NCBI GenBank assembly: GCA_021325095.1
Contig: JAJPHV010000076.1
Coordinates: 1 to 64,000, forward strand
DNA: 64,000 bases
Direction of reading: 5' to 3'
DNA from: Chloroflexota bacterium
GTDB lineage: Bacteria > Chloroflexota > Anaerolineae > Aggregatilineales > UBA2796
How positions within the stretch are numbered: the first letter of the stretch is position 1; each line of letters begins with the position of its first letter. The notes beneath the pieces were generated by a model. It ran no database searches and was not told where the DNA came from. It saw nothing but the letters and a program-made list of their open reading frames with translations. The translations under genes were made by a program, and so were the position numbers. Shown in pieces: positions 53,380 through 61,963 of this stretch.

Positions 53380-54924
53380 ATGTTGTCCACTTCTCCAACA
53401 GCAGTGATCGTCGGCGCAGGCATTGGCGGGATCGCCACCGCAGCCCGGTTAGCCCGCAGCGGCTACGACGTAACGGTGCTCGAAAAGAACGCCGCGCCCG
53501 GTGGCCGGTGCAGCCAGATCGTGCGGGATGGACACCGTTTCGACATCGGGCCAACCTTGCTCTTGATGCCTGAGGTGTTTGCCGAGACGTATGCTTCGCT
53601 GGGCGAGCGTATGGAAGACCATCTCGACCTGCGCCGCCTTGACCCAACGTACCGCATTCACTTTGACGATGGGATGAAGCTGGCACTGTCGGCTGATATG
53701 AATGCCATGCAGAGCCAGTTGGAAGCGATTGAACCCGGCAGCTTTGGTGGTTTGCTGCGTTACATGGTCGAGGGGCACGAGCACTACCACGTGTCGTTGG
53801 AACGTTTCGTCGGGCGGAACTTCTACAGCTACCTGGATTACTTCAGCCCGCAAAACCTGCCGCTGCTCTTCAAGCTCAAGGCGCTGGTCAAGCATTACGA
53901 CAATGTCGGCAACTACTTCCACGATCCACGATTGAAGGCGGCTTTCACCTTCCAGAATATGTACCTGGGGCTGAGTCCGTATGACGCGCCAGCTACCTAC
54001 TCGCTGCTGCAATACACCGAACTGAGCGATGGCGTCTGGTTCCCGATGGGCGGCATGTACCGGATCATCGAAAGCCTGGTGACGATTGCGAAGAAAAACG
54101 GCGTGCGCTTTGTCTACAATGCGCCAGTCAAGCGGATCGAGGTTGAAGGGCAGCGCGCCACCGCCGTCATCTTGCAAAACGGAGCGCGCTATGAGGCGGA
54201 CGTGATCGTCGCCAACGCCGACCTGCCTTATGTCTACGACAACTTGCTACCGGACAAGGCCGAGGCGAATCGGCTGGATCGGATGAAATATACCTGCTCG
54301 GCCATCATGTTCTATTGGGGCGTTGACCGAACCTGCCCGGAACTCGGAATGCACAACGTCTTCCTGTCGGGTGACTACCGGGCTAGCTTTGACCGCATCT
54401 TCAAGGAGAACACGCTGCCCGACCAGCCGAGTTTCTACGTCCACGCGCCTACGCGGGTTGACCCATCGGCGGCCCCGGCCAACGAGGATACTCTGATGGT
54501 GCTGGTTCCCAGCGGACACCTGGACGAGCGGGCGGCCCAGGACTGGTCGGCGCTGCAAGAGAGGGCACGTTCCAGCGTCCTCGAACGGCTGTCGGCGCTG
54601 GGTGTGACCGACCTGGAAAAGCACCTGAAATTCGAGATCGCCTATACACCACGCAACTGGATGAACCGCTATAACCTGGCAAAAGGGGCGGCGTTCGGCC
54701 TGAGCCACAACTTCAGGCAGGTCGGCTATCTGCGGCCACACAACCGCCACAGTCAGTACCGCAACCTGTACTTCACGGGTTCAAGCACGCATCCGGGAAG
54801 CGGTCTACCGATGGCGCTGCTCTCGGCGCGGCTGACGGTGGAGCGCTTGCAGCAGGAGATGGGTGTTCCACAGCCGACGACTGAGTTGCGGCCTGCGATG
54901 GCCTGGAATCTGGCGGGGCGGTAA
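53380..54924 (+). CDS. phytoene desaturase/CrtI-family FAD oxidoreductase
   Basis: A 514-residue flavoprotein. The N-terminal dinucleotide-binding motif is VIVGAGIGGIATAARLARSGYDVTVLEKN with APGGRCSQ. The middle shows FTFQNMYLGLSPYDAPATYSLLQYTEL. The C-terminal FAD block is NLYFTGSSTHPGSGLPMALLSARL. This matches CrtI-type phytoene desaturases and related carotenoid oxidoreductases. No crtB, crtE or other carotenoid gene is adjacent, so the exact reaction (desaturation, isomerisation or saturation) is open. It is monocistronic. Confidence 0.9.
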   Translation: MLSTSPTAVIVGAGIGGIATAARLARSGYDVTVLEKNAAPGGRCSQIVRDGHRFDIGPTLLLMPEVFAETYASLGERMEDHLDLRRLDPTYRIHFDDGMKLALSADMNAMQSQLEAIEPGSFGGLLRYMVEGHEHYHVSLERFVGRNFYSYLDYFSPQNLPLLFKLKALVKHYDNVGNYFHDPRLKAAFTFQNMYLGLSPYDAPATYSLLQYTELSDGVWFPMGGMYRIIESLVTIAKKNGVRFVYNAPVKRIEVEGQRATAVILQNGARYEADVIVANADLPYVYDNLLPDKAEANRLDRMKYTCSAIMFYWGVDRTCPELGMHNVFLSGDYRASFDRIFKENTLPDQPSFYVHAPTRVDPSAAPANEDTLMVLVPSGHLDERAAQDWSALQERARSSVLERLSALGVTDLEKHLKFEIAYTPRNWMNRYNLAKGAAFGLSHNFRQVGYLRPHNRHSQYRNLYFTGSSTHPGSGLPMALLSARLTVERLQQEMGVPQPTTELRPAMAWNLAGR

Positions 54925-54929
54925 GCTGT

Positions 54930-54976
54930 GCCCGACGCCAAAGCATCAGGCTGAATCAACGAAGCCCGCTTCAGCG
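54930..54976 (+). repeat. 47-nt dispersed repeat, copy 2
   Basis: GCCCGACGCCAAAGCATCAG followed by GCTGAATCAACGAAGCCCGC and TTCAGCG. Aligns with 8170-8217 (minus strand) over the whole length with only a few mismatches and a 1-nt gap. Begins 5 bases after the CrtI stop. Confidence 0.65.
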
Positions 54977-55002
54977 TGCGGAAAATACCTGGTCTGTATT
55001 CC

Positions 55003-55028
55003 GAGCCGGGCGGTGAAGCGCCCGGCTC
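55003..55028. terminator. GC-rich hairpin between convergent crtI-like and gltB genes
   Basis: GAGCCGGGCG-gtgaag-CGCCCGGCTC, a perfect 10-bp stem with a 6-nt loop, 4 bases past the gltB stop. There is no T-tract, so termination efficiency is uncertain; it may be a mRNA 3'-end stabiliser for both convergent genes. Confidence 0.55.
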
Positions 55029-55031
55029 CGC

Positions 55032-58000
55032 TTATTCGGTGGCAATGGCCTGATCGACCTGCTGGTTGGCCGGGACAATCTTGATAAATTCCTTGTCCCA
55101 GCGGGCCAGAATTTCGTCGATCCTGGCGGCGGCTTCGTGCTGGTTGGCGTCGGCCAGCGCTTCCCGGTAGGCGCACAGCAGTTCCATCAGGTTGCCCTCG
55201 TCGTTGGGGCCGACGGGCAGTATCTTGACATTCGCGCCTATTGCCAGCCGCCGCTGCACGGCTGCCTCGTCGAAGCCGAATTCGGGACGCAGGCGAATGT
55301 AGACCACGCCGCCCGTCATACCGCTGCAAATCCAGGGGCCGGGATCGCCCAGAACCACCGCGCGCCCTGCCGTCATGTACTCGAAAGCGTAGCCTTTGAT
55401 GTTGGCGCGGGTTGCCAGGAAGCCCTGCTCGTCCTGCAAGCGCTCGGTGATCTCCCCGCCGATCACCAGATCAGCGCCCGACAGGCGCACCCCGGCGCGG
55501 GTGTCGGCATTGCCCTGGATGATGAACTGGCCTTTTTGCGCGCCGTAGGCAAAGCTCTTGCCGACAGAACCGCCGACCCGCACGCCCTTGTGATTCATGC
55601 CTTTCAGCACGACGACGCGCCCGCCGAGCGCGCCTTTGCCCAGGCCGTCCTGCGCGCCGCCCTCGACGATCACGTCCACGTCACCGCCGTGAAAGGCCGC
55701 CAATCCGTTGCCGGGCACAGCGGAACTGTTGAAGTTCAGCCGGATGACCTGTGGACGCGGCATTTTATGGCGGAACTGGCCGTTCTTGCTGGAACCGAGC
55801 GCACGGCCATTGGCGAAGCCGTAGTGCCGCACCAGTGCGCCGACCAGATGCGTTGCCAGCGCCCGATCCATGCTGGTCACTTCGCTGTCTTCGTAGGTGA
55901 TGATGCGTTCCCCGGCGTCAATGGCGTCCATGACCATCTCGCTGATGATCTCGGTCAGGTGGTTGCGCGGGCGGCGCAGCGCGCGCCCGACGGTCTTTTG
56001 CTGCGGGGGCCGTGCTGGGGCGGGCGCAACTTTGAGCAGCGGCCTCATATCGACCTGCTCGCAAAGGCGGGTCTGTTCGAGCAGGTCGGCGCGGCCCACC
56101 AGGTCTTGCAGGCGCGTGTAGCCAAGCTGGGCCGTCACGTCGCGTGCTTCCTGGGCAATGGCCGTGAACAACTGCTCAAGCTGGTTCACGGCGTCCTCGA
56201 AGACCTGCGGCTCGAAAGCCTTGAGGCCGTGCGCAAGGGCCTGTTCCTTGTTTTCGATCTGGGTGGCGATACCGACGTGGCAGGTATCAGTCTGGCATTT
56301 GCGGCAGATGGTACAGCCGATGGCGACCATTGCCATCGTGCCGAAGCCCACCCGGTTCGCGCCGAGCAGGATCATCTTAACCACGTCCGTGCCGGACTTC
56401 ATGCCGCCGTCGCACCAGATTTCGACGCGATCTCGCAGCCCGGAGCGCAGCAGGGCGGCGTGCGCCTCCACCACGCCGATCTCGGCGGGCAGGCCGACGT
56501 ACTTGAGCGAGTGCTGGCGGGCCGCGCCGGTGCCGCCGTCGTAGCCGGTGATGTTGATGATGTCGGCGTTGGCTTTCGCTACGCCCACCGCAATGACGCC
56601 AATGCCGGGCACGACGGGCAGCTTGACGGCCACCTTGACGCGCGGGTTGCTGGTCTTGAGTTCCTCGATGAACTGGGCCAGGTCTTCAATCGAGTAGATG
56701 TCGTGGTTGTTGGAAGGGGAAATCAGGTCAACGCCGACGGAGGCATTGCGTGCCGCTGCAACTTTTGCCGAAACCTTCTTGCCGGGCAAATGGCCGCCCT
56801 CGCCGGGCTTGGCGCCCTGCCCGATCTTGATTTCCAGCAGGTAGGACGAGTTGATCAGTTCAGCATTGACGCCGAACCGCCCGGAGGCGATCTGCTGGCC
56901 GCGATGGTGCGGATACTTGCCGAGCATGTCCTTGATTTCGCCGCCCTCACCGTTCAGGCTGTACATATCCAGCCGGAAAGCGGCTTCGGCATAGGCACGG
57001 AAGGCGACCTCGCCCTGCGAGCCGAAGGACATGGACGAGATGACAAAGGGCAGGCTGTGAGCGCCGACACCCAGATCGACATCGGCGGCATCGACACGGC
57101 TGTGGGGGTCGCGCTTGAAGTCGAGCGTATGGCGCAGCGCGACGGGCGTGGTGCGTTCGATCTCGCCCAGGCGCTCCATGATGCCTGTGTAATCGACCTC
57201 GCCCTGCGCCACCTGCCCGGCCATCTTCCAGATGTGCGGGTAGATGCGCGTCTCTTTGGGCAAACGGGCGGGCTGGCCGAAGAGAGCGGCACGCGCCTGC
57301 GATTCCGCGAGCAGTTGATCCCAGCCCAGGCCGCGCTCCTGACTGCCGGCGTAATTCAGGCAGCCCATCACATCGGCCACTTCGTCGGTCAGGCCGATGC
57401 TGGCGAAGGTCTTGCCGTAGCCGCGCAGTTCGTGAACGCCCATCGTCGAGGTGATTTTTTGCAGCCCCTTCTCGATAGCGGAGAGCAGCTTCACCACACG
57501 GGTCTGGCGCTCTTCGGGTGTCCCGGTGCGGCCTACCGCCGTCTCGATCAGCATGTACGGGTTCACGGCGTCCGCGCCCAGAGCGACGGCCAGGATCATG
57601 TCGTGCAGGTTGCGGATGCCAGCCGCTCGCAGCACCAGCCCGCACATGCGGCGGTAATTGTGGCCGTAGGCGTCGAATTCCAGGCGCAGCGCCCGGTCTA
57701 CAGCGGCAAGGGCCAGGTGATGATCGAGCCAGAGACAGCCGTTGACGAAGGCCTGGGCGTCGTCCAGCACGATCAACCGCGCGCCGTGACGCACAGCCTG
57801 GGTCGCTTCCTCGGTCAGGCGTTCGAGCGCCGTGTATATGGTTTCACCCGGTTGCAACACCGCGCTCAGGTGTACCACCGAGGGGCCGAACCGCGCCAGA
57901 ACGTCTTCCAGCAGCAGCGTCCCGGCTTTGTCGGCGGCCTGGCGGTAGTCGTCCGTTTCGAGGATCGGCTCGCCTGCAAAGTGCCCGCCGACCAGCACAG

Positions 58001-59621
58001 GCAGTCGAATGGCGACGGGCGGGAGCCAGTCCTCCGGGTCATTCTCGTGCAGCGAGGGGCGCGGCCCGACGATGGCTTCCGTGCTGAAATGCTCGGTTTC
58101 GCGTTCACGGTCAATGGCCGGGTTGGTGACGACGGCCACCGCCTCCTTGAAGAACTCGGCGATGTTGCGCGGGCCGTCGCTGGAGAGCGCCGCCAGCGGG
58201 CCATCGTAGCCGAGCGAGCTGATGGGATCGACGCCGTTATCGGCCATGTCCATCGCAATGTCACGGTCAGCGCGATACCAGCCCGTCGCGGCGCGCCAGT
58301 TATCGAGATTGCCGGGTGCGGGCGGCGGCGTCCAGAGTGGGCTATCGGGCAGGACTTCGGGCGCGGGTACGGGTTTGATGGCGCGGGCGCGGCCCAGCAA
58401 TTCCTGGCGCAGTTCTCGATCTGTGAAGACGCGCACTGTCGAGCCGCGATAGACGTTGACCACCACCTTTTCGCCGGGGCCAAGCGGGCGCGGGTCGCGG
58501 AGGTTCTGTTCCAGGGGCACGACGCCCTGTTCGGAGGAGAAATAATAGTCTTTCTCGGTTTCGCCGAACCACAGCGGGCGCAGGCCCACCGCATCGACAC
58601 TGAACACGCACTCATCGCCGTAGCGGGAGACGATGCCGGCTGGCCCCTGCGCAAACGGCCCCCAGCCCATGCGGTAGCGGCGGTACAAAGGCTGTTGTTC
58701 GGGCGAGAGCGCCACTGCTTCGGATGGCACGGGCGGAAAGACGATCTCCATTGCTTCGAGCAGGGTGAAGCCGTAGCGGTGGATGAGCACTTCCAGGGCG
58801 CGGTTCAGGTCTTGCGAGTCTGAGCCGCTGCGTTCCAACTGACCGCCGAGCATCCGCACTTCCTGGCGCAGCCGGGAGATGGTGTTGATCTCGCCGTTGT
58901 GGCCGAGCAGTGAGAAGGGCTGGACGCGCTCAAAAGCGGTTTCGGTGTTGGTGCTGTAACGGGAGTGGCCGATGGTGATGGCCGATTCAAACTCGGAGTC
59001 GCGCAGGTCGGGGTAGTACTTGTAGAGGGTATCGGCATGGCCGCGCACTTTGTAGACGACGGTATGGGTGCTACAGCTTACGACGTGCAGCGGCAGATCG
59101 CGCTCGATCTCCATCTGGAAGGCGAAGAGACGGGCATTGGCGTCACGCCTGTCGCGGCCCGGCGCGTAGCCCGCGATCTGCCAGAAGACAGGTTCCTGGG
59201 CGCGGGCCAGCGGGCCAAGCATTTCCGGGCGGGTCTGGCCGGGCGCGCTGTACAGGATTTGCAGCACCGAAAGCGCGGCCTGTTCAGCAATTTGCCGAAC
59301 GATGTCCGCCGTATTCTCCTGTGGCAGGAACAGGTGGATGACGAAGAAATGTGGGTCGCTTGCCAGTTCGCCGCGCTGCCCGATGGACTCCAGCGTGCGC
59401 GCCCAGATAATGCGCGGGATGTCGGTCAGCAGGCCGCAGCCATCGCCCTCGCCCGCCACTTCGCCGGTACGGTGGCCCATACGCCCCAGGGCGGCCAGCG
59501 TCCGTTTGACATTACCGTGCGTGGGGCGGCCCGCCTTGCGGATATTGGCAATCAGGGCACAGCCGTCGTGTTCATCAAGCCAGGGGCGTTGATTTTCCTC
59601 CGGTGGGGGATGTATAGCCAT
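55032..59621 (-). CDS. gltB: glutamate synthase, large subunit
   Basis: 1,529 residues from the ATG at 59621 (AGGAGG 8 bases upstream). Order of domains: class-II glutaminase with the expected processed cysteine at C21 (DGCALIANIRKAG), central domain, FMN-binding synthase domain (SNNHDIYSIEDLAQFIEELK, GYDGGTGAARQHSLKYVGLP), the 3Fe-4S cysteines in GCTICRKCQTDTCHVG, and the C-terminal GXGXG beta-helix (DGLGKGALGGRVVVLKGMNH). It converts glutamine and 2-oxoglutarate to two glutamates. No small subunit gltD is next to it, so it may use ferredoxin or a distant GltD. Upstream is a 380-base leader region. Confidence 0.96.
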   Translation of the reverse strand: MAIHPPPEENQRPWLDEHDGCALIANIRKAGRPTHGNVKRTLAALGRMGHRTGEVAGEGDGCGLLTDIPRIIWARTLESIGQRGELASDPHFFVIHLFLPQENTADIVRQIAEQAALSVLQILYSAPGQTRPEMLGPLARAQEPVFWQIAGYAPGRDRRDANARLFAFQMEIERDLPLHVVSCSTHTVVYKVRGHADTLYKYYPDLRDSEFESAITIGHSRYSTNTETAFERVQPFSLLGHNGEINTISRLRQEVRMLGGQLERSGSDSQDLNRALEVLIHRYGFTLLEAMEIVFPPVPSEAVALSPEQQPLYRRYRMGWGPFAQGPAGIVSRYGDECVFSVDAVGLRPLWFGETEKDYYFSSEQGVVPLEQNLRDPRPLGPGEKVVVNVYRGSTVRVFTDRELRQELLGRARAIKPVPAPEVLPDSPLWTPPPAPGNLDNWRAATGWYRADRDIAMDMADNGVDPISSLGYDGPLAALSSDGPRNIAEFFKEAVAVVTNPAIDRERETEHFSTEAIVGPRPSLHENDPEDWLPPVAIRLPVLVGGHFAGEPILETDDYRQAADKAGTLLLEDVLARFGPSVVHLSAVLQPGETIYTALERLTEEATQAVRHGARLIVLDDAQAFVNGCLWLDHHLALAAVDRALRLEFDAYGHNYRRMCGLVLRAAGIRNLHDMILAVALGADAVNPYMLIETAVGRTGTPEERQTRVVKLLSAIEKGLQKITSTMGVHELRGYGKTFASIGLTDEVADVMGCLNYAGSQERGLGWDQLLAESQARAALFGQPARLPKETRIYPHIWKMAGQVAQGEVDYTGIMERLGEIERTTPVALRHTLDFKRDPHSRVDAADVDLGVGAHSLPFVISSMSFGSQGEVAFRAYAEAAFRLDMYSLNGEGGEIKDMLGKYPHHRGQQIASGRFGVNAELINSSYLLEIKIGQGAKPGEGGHLPGKKVSAKVAAARNASVGVDLISPSNNHDIYSIEDLAQFIEELKTSNPRVKVAVKLPVVPGIGVIAVGVAKANADIINITGYDGGTGAARQHSLKYVGLPAEIGVVEAHAALLRSGLRDRVEIWCDGGMKSGTDVVKMILLGANRVGFGTMAMVAIGCTICRKCQTDTCHVGIATQIENKEQALAHGLKAFEPQVFEDAVNQLEQLFTAIAQEARDVTAQLGYTRLQDLVGRADLLEQTRLCEQVDMRPLLKVAPAPARPPQQKTVGRALRRPRNHLTEIISEMVMDAIDAGERIITYEDSEVTSMDRALATHLVGALVRHYGFANGRALGSSKNGQFRHKMPRPQVIRLNFNSSAVPGNGLAAFHGGDVDVIVEGGAQDGLGKGALGGRVVVLKGMNHKGVRVGGSVGKSFAYGAQKGQFIIQGNADTRAGVRLSGADLVIGGEITERLQDEQGFLATRANIKGYAFEYMTAGRAVVLGDPGPWICSGMTGGVVYIRLRPEFGFDEAAVQRRLAIGANVKILPVGPNDEGNLMELLCAYREALADANQHEAAARIDEILARWDKEFIKIVPANQQVDQAIATE

Positions 59622-59723
59622 CTCAGAATCCTCCTGCCAGCGTCCCGGTTGTGCGCGATGTCTCGTCGGGAGCGACCCGGCGCTTAAATTCACTCAAACT
59701 AGGGATAGGTGACCTGACGATCC

Positions 59724-59743
59724 GTGCCGCGCGTCAGCGGCAC
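59724..59743 (-). promoter_or_regulatory. hairpin in the gltB 5' leader
   Basis: GTGCCGC and GCGGCAC form a perfect 7-bp stem with a 6-nt loop, about 105 bases upstream of the gltB start codon. Could be an attenuator or regulator site; no U-tract follows on the gltB side. Confidence 0.3.
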
Positions 59744-59885
59744 GCAGAGTACGTGCAGAATATCACGAGTCGGGGTCAAAAGTCTTTAGGCAGGGTGAAC
59801 ACGATTTTACAAGTTTTTTTGGATACATTGCCCAGGTTATTTCGTGCAAGTTTCAGGCAAGTTTAAGAACTGGGCAACGTGCCGA

Positions 59886-59913
59886 ACCTCAACCCCTCTC
59901 CAACTGGAGAAGG
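59886..59913 (+). repeat. CCTCACCCC-family hairpin repeat, short copy
   Basis: ACCTCAACCCCTCTCC followed by AACTGGAGAAGGGA; a degenerate hairpin copy, the only one well away from a stop codon. Confidence 0.55.
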
Positions 59914-60001
59914 GAAATCCAGGGCAGACGGCGGCTTGCCTGTTGTGCGGCGTTGTGGGTACAGTTTCAGGGATGCCAAGCAGGGGAAGTGAGGGGCCTT
60001 C

Positions 60002-61243
60002 ATGAAATCCGACCTGGATCGGCTGATGCGCGAACTAAACCTGGATGCGATTTTCGTCATTGCCGACGAGTCGCCCAACCCATACAACGATTACCTGACA
60101 AACCGGGCGCGAGCAGGCGGTGACATCGTTAAGAAACGCGACCAGGAAGCCGTGTTGATCGTGGGTGGAATGGAGGTGGAGATTGCGGCGAAGAGCGGCC
60201 TCAAGGTCTATACCGTCTACGATTTCGGCTATGCGGAACTGCTGCAACAGCATCCGGGTGATGCGGCCAGCGCACGGCGCGGGCTGTACAGAAATATCCT
60301 GAGACAGCTGGGCGTGGCCGGACGAGTGGCGCCCTATGGCGTGGCCGACGTTGCCGACACCCTGCGTATCTTCGCTGACCTGCGCGTGGATGTGCCCGAA
60401 GTCGAGTTTATATTTGACAGCCAGACGGCGGAGCTTTTCGCCCGGCTGTACGAGACAAAGGACGAACGCGAGATTGCGGCACTTCAGGAGGCGGCCCGGC
60501 TGACCAGCCAGGTGGTGTGCGAGACGCGCGACTTCATCAGCCAGCACCATGCTGAGGGCAATGCTCCGGGCAGCCGGGTCGTCAATGCGCAGGGCGAAGC
60601 CCTGACCATCGGCGCGGTCAAGCGCTTCATCCGGGAGCGTGAGATGGCGCTCGGCCTGGACGACCCCGAAGGCTGCATCTTTGCTCAAGGCCGTGACTCT
60701 GCGTTCCCACACAGCGTGGGCGAAGATGGCGACGTGTTGCAGGTGGGGCGCAGCCTCATCTTCGACATTTTTCCGCGTGGGCTGGCAAGCGGCTACTTCC
60801 ACGATGTGACGCGCACGTGGTGTATCGGCTATGCGCCTGACGAAATCCAGGCAGTGTACGACGACGTGCAAACCATCTTCCGGCGGGTACTTGATACCCT
60901 TAAAGTGGGCGAGGACAGCCAGCGCTACGAGATCATGACGCTGGACTACTTCGAGGCGAAGGGACACCCGACCACACGCAGCCACCCAGGGACGTTCGAC
61001 GGCTACGTGCACAGCCTGGGGCATGGCCTGGGGCTGAACATTCACGAGGCTCCCAGTTTCAGCCGGAACCGGCGGAGCAGCGTGCTTGCGCCGGGCATGG
61101 TGTTTACAGTTGAGCCGGGGCTGTATTACCCGGAGCGCGGCTTCGGGGTGCGGATCGAGGACACCGTGTATTTCGATCAGACGGGCCACTTGCGGACGCT
61201 TACGGACGTGCCGTATGACCTGGTGCTACCACTGCGGGGGTGA
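60002..61243 (+). CDS. M24-family metallopeptidase (Xaa-Pro peptidase-like)
   Basis: A 413-residue protein of the pita-bread fold. Residues about 1-150 form the creatinase-type N-terminal domain. Metal ligands are predicted in FDIFPRGLASGYFHDVTRTW (two aspartates), LGHGLGLNIHEAP (H), FTVEPGLYYP (E) and GVRIEDTVYF (E). It would cleave X-Pro dipeptides or N-terminal X-Pro bonds. Start ATG 60002, preceded by GAGGGG. It is divergent from gltB. Its stop overlaps the in-frame GTG of the next gene, so translation may be coupled. Confidence 0.9.
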   Translation: MKSDLDRLMRELNLDAIFVIADESPNPYNDYLTNRARAGGDIVKKRDQEAVLIVGGMEVEIAAKSGLKVYTVYDFGYAELLQQHPGDAASARRGLYRNILRQLGVAGRVAPYGVADVADTLRIFADLRVDVPEVEFIFDSQTAELFARLYETKDEREIAALQEAARLTSQVVCETRDFISQHHAEGNAPGSRVVNAQGEALTIGAVKRFIREREMALGLDDPEGCIFAQGRDSAFPHSVGEDGDVLQVGRSLIFDIFPRGLASGYFHDVTRTWCIGYAPDEIQAVYDDVQTIFRRVLDTLKVGEDSQRYEIMTLDYFEAKGHPTTRSHPGTFDGYVHSLGHGLGLNIHEAPSFSRNRRSSVLAPGMVFTVEPGLYYPERGFGVRIEDTVYFDQTGHLRTLTDVPYDLVLPLRG

Positions 61244-61251
61244 GGAAGACC

Positions 61252-61908
61252 ATGCCACAAATCGCCAGTTCGATTGAGGTTCGGTACGCCAAACAGACGC
61301 ATCTGAATTACCTGTTGTTTGTGCCGCCGCTGTATGGGATGGACGCCGAACGGCGCTGGCCGCTGATTCTCTTTCTGCACGGTTCAGGGGAGCGGGGCAA
61401 TGACCCGGAACTGTTGAAAGCATATGGAATGCCGAAAGTGGTCGATGCCTGGCCGGAATGCCCATTCATCGTTTTGTCTCCACAGTGCGAGGCCGACTCG
61501 TGGTGGACGTTCAAACTGGATGCTCTGAACGCCCTGCTGGACAGCATCATCGAACAGTACCGCGTGGACACGGATCGTATTTACCTGACTGGCCTGAGCA
61601 TGGGCGGCGAGGGCGTGTGGAACCTAGCGATGGCCTATCCACAGCGCTTCGCCGCCATTGCGCCGATCTGTGGGCGAAGCCACCCAAGCGGAGCCTGCCT
61701 GATCAAAGATACTCCGGTGTGGGTCTTTCACGGCGCGAAGGATGATCGTGTGCCGCTCAGTGAGTCCGAGCGGATGGTTGAGGCACTGCGCGCTTGCGGC
61801 GCTAACGTGCAGTTTACCGTTTACCCGGAGGCCGGACACGATTCCTGGACGGAGACGTACAACAATCCGGTGCTCTACGAGTGGTTCCTGCAACACAAGT
61901 TGGGCTGA
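61252..61908 (+). CDS. alpha/beta hydrolase (prolyl oligopeptidase/PHB-depolymerase-like)
   Basis: A 218-residue serine hydrolase. The oxyanion region is LILFLHGSGERGN, the nucleophile elbow GLSMGGEGVWN, the acid D in FHGAKDDRVPLSESE, and the histidine EAGHDSWTE. No signal peptide, so cytoplasmic. ATG 61252 with GAGGAAG just upstream is preferred to the GTG at 61240, which overlaps the M24 stop. Substrate not predictable; carboxylester or peptide hydrolysis are the usual activities. Confidence 0.88.
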   Translation: MPQIASSIEVRYAKQTHLNYLLFVPPLYGMDAERRWPLILFLHGSGERGNDPELLKAYGMPKVVDAWPECPFIVLSPQCEADSWWTFKLDALNALLDSIIEQYRVDTDRIYLTGLSMGGEGVWNLAMAYPQRFAAIAPICGRSHPSGACLIKDTPVWVFHGAKDDRVPLSESERMVEALRACGANVQFTVYPEAGHDSWTETYNNPVLYEWFLQHKLG

Positions 61909-61941
61909 TTACAGGCATTACCCGTCACCAGAAAGGAGCAG

Positions 61942-61963
61942 GCGCGGCAATCGCGCGTTTTTT
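61942..61963 (+). promoter_or_regulatory. hairpin with U-tract between the SD sequence and start codon of the LLM gene
   Basis: GCGCG-gcaat-CGCGC (61942-61956), then G and TTTTTT directly before the ATG at 61964. An AAAGGAG Shine-Dalgarno is at 61932-61938, 25 bases from the ATG, which is too far unless the hairpin folds. The hairpin could be an intrinsic terminator for the hydrolase gene, or a loop that brings the ribosome-binding site close to the ATG. Confidence 0.55.

Larger units (their letters stand above)
59622..60001. other. divergent intergenic region between gltB and the M24 peptidase
   Basis: About 380 bases. A hairpin GTGCCGC-gcgtca-GCGGCAC (59724-59743) lies in the gltB leader. 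AT-rich tracts occur around 59800-59860, and a short hairpin repeat at 59886-59913. No convincing consensus promoter could be fixed for either gene. No coding ORF supported. Confidence 0.5.

Noticed and set aside
53216-53686. 156-residue minus-strand frame at the start of the CrtI-like gene
   Set aside because: Antisense to the FAD-binding motif of crtI and partly in the upstream region; no start signal or family pattern.
55137-58823. 1,228-residue open frame on the plus strand opposite gltB
   Set aside because: It lies entirely antisense to gltB, which has clear domain motifs. The composition (His, Asp, Val, Gln rich) is that of a shadow frame; no family pattern or ribosome-binding site.
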